Assembly: GCF_963973895.1 (NCBI RefSeq)
Contig: NZ_CAXBBF010000001.1
DNA length: 64,000 bases
From: Porticoccus sp950063125
GTDB taxonomy: Bacteria > Pseudomonadota > Gammaproteobacteria > Pseudomonadales > Porticoccaceae
Direction: 5' to 3' (one strand)
Under the pieces are notes generated by a model. It searched no databases, had not been told where the DNA came from, and saw nothing but the letters and a program-made list of their open reading frames with translations. Positions 16,915 to 25,471 of this stretch are shown in pieces; within the stretch, counting starts at the first letter, position 1, and each line of letters opens with the position of its first letter. Both the position numbers and the translations under genes were made by a program.

Positions 16915-17469
16915 ATGCATCATTGTAGGGGGTTGATTCTGGCGGGAGGGCTGTCGAGCCGAATGGGTTCGGACAAGGCCGCTTTGCGACGCAATCACCA
17001 GACGATGGAAGATTTTAACAGGGAGTTGCTCGCTGCGCTCGGGCTTGATGTGGTCGTGGCGGGTGGTGCTTCAGGCATCCGCGACCTGATTCCCGGGGCC
17101 GGTCCCCTGGCAGCTATCTATTCTGTCCTGCAATCCGTACAGCCTTCTGCGCTTCTGGTGCTTCCTGTGGATATGCCTCTGCTGACAACGTCAGTACTGA
17201 GAGTGTTGTTGGAGGAGGGGGAAGAAGCCGGTGTACCTGTATGTTATGACGATTGTTATCTGCCTCTGTACCTGCCGGTTACACAAGCCCTGCGGGACTA
17301 CCTCGATAAAGTTTTTACGGAGGGCTGCGATCAACCGCGCTCATTGAAACGGATGCTTGCCGCCATGAATGGTCGACAATTGCCCATCACGGATACCAAT
17401 GCGCTGCTTAATGCCAATACACCCGAGGAGTGGCAGCGAGTGATGCAGATGCTGGGTGACGTCCATTGA
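16915..17469 (+). CDS. mobA: Molybdenum cofactor guanylyltransferase
   Basis: Joins GMP to molybdopterin to give the MGD form used by NarG-type enzymes. The nucleotidyltransferase motif LILAGGLSSRMGSDKA opens the protein. LPVDMPLL supplies the Mg-binding aspartate and GAGPLAAIYSVL is the substrate loop. In-frame starts at 16882 (TTG), 16903 and 16915 are all possible. 16915 gives the usual short lead before LILAGG and has a weak GAG site. The protein is 184 residues, normal for MobA. A moaA gene follows by 211 bp, and the nar genes downstream are its obvious clients. Confidence 0.88.
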   Translation: MHHCRGLILAGGLSSRMGSDKAALRRNHQTMEDFNRELLAALGLDVVVAGGASGIRDLIPGAGPLAAIYSVLQSVQPSALLVLPVDMPLLTTSVLRVLLEEGEEAGVPVCYDDCYLPLYLPVTQALRDYLDKVFTEGCDQPRSLKRMLAAMNGRQLPITDTNALLNANTPEEWQRVMQMLGDVH

Positions 17470-17680
17470 GGGCTCAGCAGGCATGTCAATCGGACCGTCG
17501 TGGTAGGCCAGCCGATAGCTAACGTTTGCCAAGCGGCCGAACTCTGCGCGGACTAAAATATAACCGATGCCCCGATAAGGTAAGGAGCTACCAGCCGGGT
17601 GCACGTATTCCAGGCTTGACCTGATGCGCTGATCGGGTACGCTCGAGACTACACCCTTTTTGGCTGTGCTTATGCCGCCC

Positions 17681-18685
17681 ATGCTTGACAGCAAATCAAC
17701 CGTATTGACCGACCGCTTTGGCCGGGTCGTCAACTATCTGCGCCTGTCGGTGACAGATCGCTGTGATTTTCGCTGTGTCTACTGCATGGCGGAGGACATG
17801 GTCTTCGTGCCGCGTCAGCAGTTGCTGACCCTGGAAGAATTGGCATTTGTTGGTCAGGCGTTTGTCGAACTGGGTGTGAATCGTATCCGTATTACCGGTG
17901 GCGAACCGTTGGTACGGCGCAATCTGATGTCACTGGTACACAGCCTGGGTAAATTGGCGGGGCTGAACGAATTGCTGCTGACCACTAACGGTGCAAGGCT
18001 TGAGTCGGTTGTGGGGGAATTAGTTGATGCCGGTGTCAAACGCATCAATGTCAGCCTCGACTCCCTGCAACCGCTGCGCTTTGCGGCGATTACCCGCACG
18101 GGTGAATTGCACCGGGTGCTAAGAGGCATTGCGGCCGCCCAGCGGGCCGGCATCGAGCGGGTCAAGATCAATGCGGTAATCATGCGTGGCCAGAACGAGG
18201 ACGAAATTATAGCGTTGCTGAAATTTGTCCTGGAACAGGGCTTGGATATCAGCTTTATCGAGGAGATGCCCCTGGGGGTGACAAGCCGCTCTGATCGTCA
18301 GAGCGAACTCGTCAGCAGCCAGGAAATTCGGGCCAGGATCAGTAGCTTTTACCCTTTAATGGCCAGTGCGGAAACATCACCCGGACCGTCCCGATACTAC
18401 CGAATCCCCGGTAGCAACAGCCGGATCGGCTTTATTTCCCCCAACACGCACAATTTTTGTGAAAGTTGTAATCGTGTGCGGGTGACTTGTGAAGGGCAGT
18501 TGTTGTTGTGCCTCGGCAACGAGCACTCAGTGGACCTGCGGGCGGTGATTCGCACTCACCCCGGCGATATGGATATCCTCAAAAAAACCATTGTTGAGGC
18601 CATGGTCATCAAGCCGGAGCGACACCATTTTTACGATCCGGATCGGCCACAGGTAGTGCGCTTCATGAATGCTACCGGTGGCTGA
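17681..18685 (+). CDS. moaA: GTP 3',8-cyclase MoaA (first copy)
   Basis: A radical-SAM enzyme that performs the first step of molybdopterin synthesis together with MoaC. The N-terminal cluster CDFRCVYC (C28, C32, C35), the GGEPLVRR motif, and the C-terminal cluster NFCESCNRVRVTCEGQLLLC bind two 4Fe-4S centres. The protein ends in the conserved Gly-Gly. Earlier in-frame starts exist at 17660 (TTG) and 17672. The ATG at 17681 matches the N-terminus of the second copy at 22984 residue for residue in length. The two copies look roughly 70% identical by eye. A possible weak promoter TTGACC-16-TACGCT lies at 17616-17643. Confidence 0.95.
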   Translation: MLDSKSTVLTDRFGRVVNYLRLSVTDRCDFRCVYCMAEDMVFVPRQQLLTLEELAFVGQAFVELGVNRIRITGGEPLVRRNLMSLVHSLGKLAGLNELLLTTNGARLESVVGELVDAGVKRINVSLDSLQPLRFAAITRTGELHRVLRGIAAAQRAGIERVKINAVIMRGQNEDEIIALLKFVLEQGLDISFIEEMPLGVTSRSDRQSELVSSQEIRARISSFYPLMASAETSPGPSRYYRIPGSNSRIGFISPNTHNFCESCNRVRVTCEGQLLLCLGNEHSVDLRAVIRTHPGDMDILKKTIVEAMVIKPERHHFYDPDRPQVVRFMNATGG

Positions 18686-18717
18686 GAATTTTGGCGTGCC
18701 GCAATAATCACCGACAG

Positions 18718-18752
18718 TTGACAACGGAACCGATTGGTCCATAATTCGTCTA
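18718..18752 (+). promoter_or_regulatory. Sigma-70 promoter of the second tetR gene, with overlapping GGTCC half-site
   Basis: TTGACA (18718-18723), a 16-bp spacer, and CATAAT (18740-18745) make a near-consensus promoter. Transcription would begin about 7 bases on, at or next to the ATG at 18752, and no Shine-Dalgarno sequence precedes that ATG. The message may be leaderless. ATTGGTCC (18733-18740) in the spacer matches half of the palindrome at 19355-19370, pointing to autorepression. Confidence 0.65.
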
Positions 18753-19339
18753 TGAATCTGGGCAGACCAAGAGAATTTGATATTGATCGCACACTGGAAT
18801 CCGCGACCCGGCAATTCTGGGCGGTGGGTTATGAGGCGACCTCTCTCCAGGACTTGCTGCGTGTCATGCGCTTATCCAAAAGCAGTCTCTACCAAACCTT
18901 TGGCAACAAACAGCAGCTGTTTATTCAATGCCTGGACCATTACCGGCAAAGCATGGTTGTTCAATTGGAGGAAAAACTGGCTGCGAATAATTCCGCCAAG
19001 GGATTTCTCCGGGAATTTCTTGAAGACATTGTTGCAGAAGCTCAACAGAAAACCGGTCGCAAGGGCTGCCTGCTGGTTAATACCGCCAATGAGCTTTGTC
19101 AGCGGATTCCCGAGGTGCAGCTGGCTGTAGCAGAGGGTGCCGGTGCAGTATTGAAAGTTTTTCGCCGCGCGATGGAACTTGCTGTGGAACAGGGAGACAT
19201 TGCTTCGTCTGCGCCCATTGAGAGCCTGGTGAATTTCTATTTTTCCGGGGCAAGTGGTCTGCGGACCATGGTCAAAGCCGGTGTCGACAAACATGACCTG
19301 GAACCCGTGGTGGCATTGATCATGGATACCATCAAATAA
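18752..19339 (+). CDS. TetR-family transcriptional regulator
   Basis: 195 residues. It starts NLGRPREFDIDRTLESATRQ, and the helix-turn-helix is TSLQDLLRVMRLSKSSLYQTF (about 31-51). The C-terminal domain is helical and includes RKGCLLVNTANEL, the conserved cysteine-containing region of the TetR_C subgroup that often controls electrophile or oxidant responses. The gene runs toward the carboxymuconolactone-decarboxylase-like gene 204 bp downstream, and a palindrome related to its own promoter half-site lies between them. This suggests local control of that gene. Confidence 0.87.
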   Translation: MNLGRPREFDIDRTLESATRQFWAVGYEATSLQDLLRVMRLSKSSLYQTFGNKQQLFIQCLDHYRQSMVVQLEEKLAANNSAKGFLREFLEDIVAEAQQKTGRKGCLLVNTANELCQRIPEVQLAVAEGAGAVLKVFRRAMELAVEQGDIASSAPIESLVNFYFSGASGLRTMVKAGVDKHDLEPVVALIMDTIK

Positions 19340-19354
19340 TTTTTTGCCGATTAA

Positions 19355-19370
19355 AGGACCAATAGGTCCT
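19355..19370. promoter_or_regulatory. 16-bp palindrome AGGACC-AATA-GGTCCT, candidate TetR operator
   Basis: A perfect 6-bp inverted repeat begins 15 bp after the tetR stop and lies 174 bp before the CMD-family gene. The GGTCC arm recurs inside the tetR promoter (18736-18740), which supports one factor binding both. The rest of the spacer to 19543 is AT-rich and holds the AGGAG site of the next gene but no other gene. Confidence 0.6.
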
Positions 19371-19543
19371 GAATAGCTTTCGTAAAAAAGCCCTGTGAAA
19401 AGCATCGGTGGCTCACATGGTTTGGTATCAAAATCATTTCGCGAGGGGTGCTATCAATAGCTGTATTTTTGAGTAACTGGCAAATAAACGTAAAAATTTT
19501 TGCCCTATTTTGAACCGTAAAGTCCATATCAGGAGTAAATACC

Positions 19544-20113
19544 ATGAAATCTGAATACAAAATGTCACAACCGGCATTGGAGCTGAATTCAGCGCCAGAG
19601 GAAATAAAAAATATTTTAACCGAACAAAAAAATAACTTTGGTTTTCTTCCCAACATGTACGCCACGATGGCCAATGCGCCTTCCATGCTGAAGATGTACC
19701 TGAATGGTTATCAGTTATTCCGTCAGGAAGCCACCTTTTCGCCAATAGAGCAGGAAGTGGTTTTTCTGACGATCAGCCGGGAAAACGGTTGCGACTACTG
19801 CATGGGTGCACACAGCATGATTGCGGACAAAATGTCGGGGGTTCCCGCTGACGTGACGGAGTCCATACGCAACAATGCACCAATTGATGACCCGAAATTG
19901 CAGGTATTGCACGACTTTGTGCTTACCATGTTGAACAAGCGCGGTGCCCCATCCCAGGCTGAAGTAGAAGGTTTCCTAGCCGCCGGTTATACCGAACAGC
20001 AAGTGCTGGAATTGATTGTGGCGATAGCGGTAAAAACGCTGAGCAACTACAGCAATCACCTGTTTCATACTGAGCTGGATGAGGTCTTTGCCGACTATCG
20101 TTGGGTAGGATAA
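19544..20113 (+). CDS. Carboxymuconolactone decarboxylase (CMD/AhpD-like) family protein
   Basis: 189 residues, all-helical. The motif E80-NGCDYC-MGAHS contains the two redox cysteines (C83, C86) and the proton-relay histidine (H90) of AhpD-like peroxidase reductases. A well-placed AGGAG precedes the ATG. Preceded by a TetR regulator and a palindrome, it is likely to be an inducible antioxidant enzyme. A decarboxylase activity is not implied by the motif. It ends in a hairpin facing the convergent moeB-rhodanese gene. Confidence 0.87.
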   Translation: MKSEYKMSQPALELNSAPEEIKNILTEQKNNFGFLPNMYATMANAPSMLKMYLNGYQLFRQEATFSPIEQEVVFLTISRENGCDYCMGAHSMIADKMSGVPADVTESIRNNAPIDDPKLQVLHDFVLTMLNKRGAPSQAEVEGFLAAGYTEQQVLELIVAIAVKTLSNYSNHLFHTELDEVFADYRWVG

Positions 20114-20125
20114 GCCTGTGTAGCT

Positions 20126-20150
20126 GGCAGAGGAGACACTCTCCTCTGCC
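20126..20150. terminator. Hairpin between convergent genes, possible bidirectional terminator
   Basis: GGCAGAGGAG pairs perfectly with CTCCTCTGCC across a 5-base loop, 12 bp after the CMD-family stop. No T-run follows on either strand, so termination may be weak or need a cofactor. Confidence 0.5.
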
Positions 20151-20182
20151 TTGCCCACCTGTACTCGAAGGGTCAATGAAAA

Positions 20183-21331
20183 CTAAGAGTCTTGGTGGTC
20201 GTCCAGATCTTCCAATGTATATCTTAGCCAGGCCAGTAGACCACCATCCAGACTGGCCCCGTTGAAGCCCAGTTCTTCCAAGAGCGCCAGCGCCTTGCCA
20301 CTGCGAACGCCACTCTGGCAGTAGCAGAGCACAGTTTCTACACCCTCCAGTTCCGCCAGCCGTTGCGGCAGTTCATCGAGCGGAATGTGTTGCCCTCCGA
20401 TATGGAATGCCTGACGCTCGGTCGGGCTGCGCACATCCAGTAACACACAATCCCCCTGGCGATAGAGCTCCCGGAAGGCCTCAGGACTCAACCGGGTGTC
20501 CTCTCTTGTGTCGATATCTCTTATGTCGAGAGTGCACTGGGGCGGAGCTTCCTGTGGCAAGTCGAGAGCGCCAGCCAGATTGGCGCAGGCGACGCAGTTG
20601 TCGCTACGTGTCAATTGTATGGAGCGGAATTCCAGGTTGAGGGCGTCCACCAGCAACAGGTGATTTAGCAGCGGTGTCGGCAGCCCCAGCAGGTATTTGA
20701 TCGCCTCGTTAGCCTGTAATACCCCGAGCAGCCCCGGCAGTACGCCGATTACCCCGGCGCTGTTGCAGTCCTCCACGTTGGTGGGGGCCTCCGGGAACAG
20801 GCAGCGGAAGCAGGCTCCGCCCGGGGTAAACAGGGCGCACTGGCCAAAGAATTTCTGGATGCTGGCAAACACCCAGGGCTTACCGATGGCACAGCAGTAA
20901 TCGTTGATCAGGTAGCGTGCACTGAAGTTATCGGTACAGTCCACTACCAGGTCGGCAGAACCCACCAGCTCAGCAGCGTTCTCAACACTGAGAAAAGCCT
21001 CGACGGCATCGACGCGGATATCCGGATTGATTCTCAGCAGGCGTTCCCGGGCGGCCAGGGCCTTGGGCTGTCCCACCTGGCCGTGCTCGAAAATAATCTG
21101 CCGCTGCAGGTTGCTGGTGTCCACGACATCACCGTCTACCAGCGTGAGGTGACCGATTCCGGCGGCGGCCAGATAAAGTGCCACCGGCGAACCCAGGCCA
21201 CCGGTACCAATCACCAGAATATGGGACTGTTTCAATTTCAGTTGTCCGGCAGCGCCCACTTCCGGAAGCTGGATGTGCCGGGTATAGCGCAGCCATTCAC
21301 TGGCACTGAAGCTGGTTGTATCTTCATTCAT
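20183..21331 (-). CDS. MoeB/ThiF-type adenylyltransferase fused to a rhodanese domain (MoeBR/MoeZ-like)
   Basis: 382 residues. The E1-like half (1-265) has the nucleotide loop GTGGLGSP (42-49), DCTDNF, DCNSAGVIGVLPG with the conserved cysteine, and zinc pairs CFRC and CVAC. The C-terminal rhodanese half (about 285-382) has LLDVRSPTER and the active-site loop CQSGVRS. Such fusions adenylate the C-terminal Gly-Gly of MoaD/ThiS-like carriers and can themselves provide persulfide sulfur. The window encodes a MoaD ending in TGG at 56741, the likely partner. ThiS or another carrier cannot be excluded. Confidence 0.9.
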   Translation of the reverse strand: MNEDTTSFSASEWLRYTRHIQLPEVGAAGQLKLKQSHILVIGTGGLGSPVALYLAAAGIGHLTLVDGDVVDTSNLQRQIIFEHGQVGQPKALAARERLLRINPDIRVDAVEAFLSVENAAELVGSADLVVDCTDNFSARYLINDYCCAIGKPWVFASIQKFFGQCALFTPGGACFRCLFPEAPTNVEDCNSAGVIGVLPGLLGVLQANEAIKYLLGLPTPLLNHLLLVDALNLEFRSIQLTRSDNCVACANLAGALDLPQEAPPQCTLDIRDIDTREDTRLSPEAFRELYRQGDCVLLDVRSPTERQAFHIGGQHIPLDELPQRLAELEGVETVLCYCQSGVRSGKALALLEELGFNGASLDGGLLAWLRYTLEDLDDHQDS

Positions 21332-21474
21332 GGCTCACCCTACTCCGGTTTAATGGCAGCCGCCAATAGTGCGTGGAACTCGCTGCAGGTCTGTACAGGA
21401 TCATCTGCCTGGGTGATGGCAATAATCATGACCACACTCCACCTTCCACTGGCAGGGAGCAGCATTGCCGGGGC

Positions 21475-22746
21475 TCAGAATGCAACCGTCACTTGCAGCC
21501 ACGCCTTTTGGGTGTCGGTGCCGAAGTCATCTGCGTTGTAGTTGGCGTACTTCAGTAACAGGTGAACATTTTTATGGACCTGTTTGGCAATGGCAATATC
21601 AATTTCATCACCGTAATCGGCGTTTCCTTCCTCAGCGTTGAAATCGTGGTAGGTCACCTGTACCAGTGTGCCGAACACCTTGCCCTCAACAGAGCCATAG
21701 CGGTCCTCAATACCGGTGGCCGGGGTGTTTAGAAACTGGTCTGCAAACCCCTGGAATTTGTGCAGGGTGGCCAGTGGTGTCGAGAAGGCCACGCCTGCAT
21801 GGTCATCGGCTTCAAGCACGTCCATACCCAGCCTGGCGGTCAGCCATTTGGTCTGGATGCCGGCCTCCAGGTTGCAGTAATCAGCGTCATAGCTGGCCGG
21901 GTTGTCCTTGTAGTCGGATTGCCATGCGTATTCTGCTGTGTAGAGCCATTTGGTGTCCTTGCCCTGTGCACCGGACAACCGGACACCGTAGGTTTTACTG
22001 GATGCAGAGGGCGCATCTTCCAGATCCAGCAGGTAGGCGTAGGCAGACAGGGTGCCTATACCAAGGCTCCGGTAATTGATATTGATGATATCGGCGCTGC
22101 TCTCCCAATCGACATCCGCGGCTGGGGTGCCCGTGCGACCATCGTCCGGACCGAAGATACGGTTCACGTTATTGATGTAACCATAGAACAGGGTGGTGTC
22201 GGGTAAGGATTGATTGGTGATGATAAAGCTGTCATAGGTCTGTTCGTTCTGTCGCCAGCCAACGCCACCGATAAAGCGCTGGTTGTCGAGGTTGATGCGC
22301 TGGCGGCCGTATTTCATGGTGGTGTCGGTCAGTCCACTCCAGGCGATCCATGCCTGGTTGATTTCGGTACCTTCCGGATCAGCGACCACTGCGTGGTTGG
22401 TCATATGGTTATTCAGATCGTCGTAGTTGTCACCGCCGATTACCGTGACATCATCCACTTCCAGCTGGACCTGCAGGTTATTCCAGTTATTTGTGGTATA
22501 GGTGATTCGCGAGCGCAGGGTCGAGGCATGGGCTTCCTCTGGGCGGGCATCATCGTCCACATTCTCGAAACGGTAGCGGACATTAAATGCCAGTTTGCCA
22601 TTCCGGAGGGCATCTTGCAGTGTTGGTGAGTCATCGGACTGAGAACTCGTACCGTTGGCAGATACCGCACCTGTCATTCCCAGGACCCCCAGCATGATAA
22701 TGGTGGGAAGAGCCATTACTGGCTTTGTTGCAACAGCGTTTTTCAT
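21475..22746 (-). CDS. Outer-membrane porin, alginate-export (AlgE-like) family
   Basis: 423 residues with a cleavable signal peptide (about 1-31, ending AVSANG) and then alternating amphipathic strands to a C-terminal WLQVTVAF, ending in the aromatic residue typical of barrel proteins. RSRITYTT, KYGRQRINLDNQRFIGGVGWRQNEQ and HKNVHLLLKYANYNADD resemble the alginate-export porin family. The start at 22746 is chosen because the signal peptide begins there; the frame extends to 22878 without support. It is divergent from moaA2 and shares a 237-bp region with an ANR/FNR-type box. A role in anion or polysaccharide passage under low oxygen is possible. Confidence 0.82.
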   Translation of the reverse strand: MKNAVATKPVMALPTIIMLGVLGMTGAVSANGTSSQSDDSPTLQDALRNGKLAFNVRYRFENVDDDARPEEAHASTLRSRITYTTNNWNNLQVQLEVDDVTVIGGDNYDDLNNHMTNHAVVADPEGTEINQAWIAWSGLTDTTMKYGRQRINLDNQRFIGGVGWRQNEQTYDSFIITNQSLPDTTLFYGYINNVNRIFGPDDGRTGTPAADVDWESSADIININYRSLGIGTLSAYAYLLDLEDAPSASSKTYGVRLSGAQGKDTKWLYTAEYAWQSDYKDNPASYDADYCNLEAGIQTKWLTARLGMDVLEADDHAGVAFSTPLATLHKFQGFADQFLNTPATGIEDRYGSVEGKVFGTLVQVTYHDFNAEEGNADYGDEIDIAIAKQVHKNVHLLLKYANYNADDFGTDTQKAWLQVTVAF

Positions 22747-22886
22747 AATCAAATTCCCAAACAAGGTCGTTTCCTGAAGCTGCCACCAAAGTGGTATGGT
22801 GAATGCTACCTTGGTATTAACTTTATGAATTTGAAGGAATTTTTTTCCTTCCTGTGGCAAGTTAACAGCTAAATACATGGGTAAGT

Positions 22887-22927
22887 TTGACTTCGATCAA
22901 CGAATCGAGGCTGTCGATTCCTAAACT
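22887..22927 (+). promoter_or_regulatory. ANR/FNR/DNR-type promoter of moaA2-nnrS
   Basis: TTGAC-TTCG-ATCAA at 22887-22900 (read on the other strand TTGAT-N4-GTCAA) matches the TTGAT-N4-ATCAA family at 9 of 10 positions. TAAACT at 22922-22927 is centred 31 bp downstream, as in class II FNR promoters. On the minus strand TAACTT (22859-22864) is 32 bp away and could serve the porin. Confidence 0.75.
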
Positions 22928-22983
22928 AGAGATCACCTGAAGAAAACACGTTTTTACATTGAAGCAGTTTTGGAGCACCAGCT

Positions 22984-23988
22984 ATGCAGAGTGAACCCCA
23001 GACCGTTCTGGAGGATCGTTTTGGTCGCGTTGTCGACTACCTGCGTCTGTCGGTGACCGATCGCTGTGATTTCCGTTGCGTCTACTGTATGGCGGAAGAC
23101 ATGCGGTTTCTGCCTCGCCAACAGGTGCTGACGCTGGAAGAAATGGCATTCCTGGGGCGGGCGTTTGTCTCCCTCGGGGTGCGCCGTATCCGCCTCACCG
23201 GCGGCGAGCCGCTGGTGCGCCGGGATGTATTGATGCTGGTGCGCCAACTGGGTGCACTGGACGGTCTCGATGAGCTGACCATCACCACCAATGGTTCCCA
23301 ACTGAAGACCATGGCGCCGGCATTGGCAAGTGCTGGTGTACGCCGGCTCAATATCAGCCTTGATTCGTTGCATCCGGAGCGCTTCAGTGCCATTACCCGC
23401 ACCGGAAAACTGGCTCAGGTACTGGCTGGTATCGACGCGGCACAAAAAGCTGGCATCAGCCGGATAAAACTTAACAGTGTGATAGTGCGCGATCTGAACG
23501 ATGATGAAGTCCTGCCACTGCTGGATTTTGCCCTGGAAAAGGGTTTGGATATCAGTTACATCGAGGAGATGCCGCTGGGCCAGATCGATTGCCGCGATCG
23601 CCGTGGCGGGTTAGTCTCCAGCGAAGAGGTTAGAGCGCTCATCGGTGAACGCTATCAGCTCCTGCCAAGTACCGAGACTTCTGCCGGGCCCTCCAGGTAC
23701 TATCGTATCGGTAGCAGTAAGAGTCGTATCGGCTTTATTTCTCCACACAGCCACAATTTTTGCGACAGTTGCAATCGGGTACGGGTTACGTGCGAAGGTC
23801 GGTTATTACTGTGTCTCGGTAATGAACACTCGGTGGATCTGCGTGCGGTGATGCGCCGTTATCCCCAGGACATGCCCGCTTTGCAGAATGCGATTGTCAA
23901 TGCAATGGCATTGAAGCCGGAACGACACTATTTTTACCATGATGACAAACCGCAGGTATTGCGCTTTATGAATGCCACAGGTGGTTAA
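22984..23988 (+). CDS. moaA2: GTP 3',8-cyclase MoaA (second copy)
   Basis: 334 residues, closely related to the copy at 17681. It has CDFRCVYC at the same positions (C28, C32, C35), GGEPLVRR, NFCDSCNRVRVTCEGRLLLC and a terminal Gly-Gly. All catalytic positions are intact, so both copies should be active. It is the first gene after an ANR/FNR-type box and lies 11 bp before nnrS, so this copy is probably induced when oxygen is low, while the copy beside mobA is not obviously so. In Pseudomonas a moaA gene likewise sits next to the nar operon. Confidence 0.95.
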   Translation: MQSEPQTVLEDRFGRVVDYLRLSVTDRCDFRCVYCMAEDMRFLPRQQVLTLEEMAFLGRAFVSLGVRRIRLTGGEPLVRRDVLMLVRQLGALDGLDELTITTNGSQLKTMAPALASAGVRRLNISLDSLHPERFSAITRTGKLAQVLAGIDAAQKAGISRIKLNSVIVRDLNDDEVLPLLDFALEKGLDISYIEEMPLGQIDCRDRRGGLVSSEEVRALIGERYQLLPSTETSAGPSRYYRIGSSKSRIGFISPHSHNFCDSCNRVRVTCEGRLLLCLGNEHSVDLRAVMRRYPQDMPALQNAIVNAMALKPERHYFYHDDKPQVLRFMNATGG

Positions 23989-23999
23989 CGGGAATCAGG

Positions 24000-25208
24000 A
24001 TGATCGAAATACAAGAGCCTCAATCAAGTAATTCGCCGGCATGGCTTAATCTGGGCTTCCGGCCTTTCTTTATAGGTGCGGCCCTGTTTGCGGTGTTGTC
24101 CATGTCGATCTGGGCGGCGATTTTTCCGTTGCAAATACTATCGCCCTTGAATAAATTGGCCCCGACCGTCTGGCACGCTCACGAAATGATCTACGGCTAC
24201 GCGATGGCGGTGATTGCCGGGTTCCTGCTGGCTGCGGTGAAAAACTGGACAGGTCTGCAGACACCCAGGGGGGCATTATTGTTTCTGTTGTTTTTCTTGT
24301 GGCTGGCCGCGCGGTTGTTGCCCTTTGCCGGATTGTTTTCAGAAGAAGGGCTGCCTTTGCAGTGGACCGCTTTCGCCGATCTGTTATTCATGGCCATGCT
24401 GATCCCGGCGGTGGCAGTGCCGATCATTCGCGTCAAATCCCAGCGCAATCTGGTGGTGATTGCCATACTGGCGCTGCTGCTGACCGGCAATGGTCTCTTC
24501 TATCTCGGGGTTTTCGGCATACTGACTGATGGTATCCGGCTTGGGCTGTACCTGGGTTTTTACATCATCATCGCCCTGGTATTGATGATGGGAAGGCGGG
24601 TAATCCCCTTCTTCACCGAGCGCGGTGTCGGCTATTCGGTCACCCTGACCAATTATGCCTGGCTGGACAAGGCAGTGCCGCTCCTGATGATCGCCTTTAT
24701 TGCTGCTGAGCTGGTCACGCCGGGAAACCTGATGACAACGTTGGTGGCAGCAGTTCTGATGTTTCTACTGGGACTTCGCCTGGTCGGCTGGCACACCAAA
24801 GGTATCTGGCGTAAGCCATTACTGTGGGTGCTGCACGTTGCCTACGGCTTGGTGGTGCTGGGCTTTGCCCTGAAAGTGGCGGCCTTTCTGTTCGGCGCTT
24901 CGCCTTTCCTGGCAGTGCATGCTTTCGCCATGGGGGGCATTGGCCTGATGACCCTGGGCATGATGGCCAGAGTCTGTCTTGGTCATACCGGCAGAAATGT
25001 GTTTGCTCCACCTGCTGCAGTGAACTGGATGTTCCTGCTGCTCAGTGGTGCGGTGCTGTTGCGGGTATTTGTGCCCCTGTTGGCTCCCGCCTATTACGGT
25101 CTGTGGGTCGGTCTGTCCCAGTTGACCTGGATATTGGCGTTTGCGTTGTTCTCGCTGATCTACATCCCGATGCTGGTGACGCCCCGAGTGGATGGCCAGC
25201 CGGGGTAG
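24000..25208 (+). CDS. nnrS: NnrS-family haem/copper membrane protein
   Basis: 402 residues with about 12 membrane helices. NnrS features are the N-terminal NLGFRPFFIGAALFA, WHAHEMIYGYAMAVIAGFLLAAVKNWTG with conserved histidines, MMGRRVIPFFTERG, and HAFAMGGIGLMTLGMMARVCLGHTGR. NnrS proteins bind haem and copper and relieve nitric oxide stress during denitrification. It follows moaA2 by 11 bp and precedes norC by 263 bp. The context with NO reductase is typical. Confidence 0.92.
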   Translation: MIEIQEPQSSNSPAWLNLGFRPFFIGAALFAVLSMSIWAAIFPLQILSPLNKLAPTVWHAHEMIYGYAMAVIAGFLLAAVKNWTGLQTPRGALLFLLFFLWLAARLLPFAGLFSEEGLPLQWTAFADLLFMAMLIPAVAVPIIRVKSQRNLVVIAILALLLTGNGLFYLGVFGILTDGIRLGLYLGFYIIIALVLMMGRRVIPFFTERGVGYSVTLTNYAWLDKAVPLLMIAFIAAELVTPGNLMTTLVAAVLMFLLGLRLVGWHTKGIWRKPLLWVLHVAYGLVVLGFALKVAAFLFGASPFLAVHAFAMGGIGLMTLGMMARVCLGHTGRNVFAPPAAVNWMFLLLSGAVLLRVFVPLLAPAYYGLWVGLSQLTWILAFALFSLIYIPMLVTPRVDGQPG

Positions 25209-25212
25209 TTGT

Positions 25213-25284
25213 ATAAGAATAAGTGGGGTCACATAAGGGTATAAGTGGCGTCTGATCTGATCCCATGCCCCCACTTATTCTTAT
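25213..25284. repeat. 72-bp REP-like palindromic element
   Basis: ATAAGAATAAGTGGGG (25213-25228) is perfectly inverted at 25269-25284, with 40 bases between. The 16-bp arms could fold into a long hairpin between nnrS and norC. The element resembles dispersed GTGGGGTCA-type palindromes of gammaproteobacteria that are linked to REP-associated transposases. No second copy was noticed in the window. The rest of the 25209-25471 spacer holds only the GGAAGG site for norC. Confidence 0.65.
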
Positions 25285-25471
25285 TTCACTTATTTGAGGT
25301 TTTTACCTGGCCCAATGCAGTAGTCTGGCAGTGGTAAATGTTCTTGAAAGGTGGAGGCCCCCACCTTAGGAATAGAGTTGGAGGGATTGCCAGATAGGTG
25401 CTAGTGTGAATAGAACGGTGTGTAACATCGGTTGAAAAACTAAAACAATAACCGTACATGGGAAGGTGTTT

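Noticed and set aside
17341..17733. 130-codon minus-strand frame across the mobA-moaA gap
   Set aside because: It overlaps both real genes, and the gap part has no start signals.
25315..25445. Sigma-54 (-24/-12) promoter for norC with a NorR site
   Set aside because: GG and GC pairs were found but not at the required spacing, and no NorR gene or site was seen.
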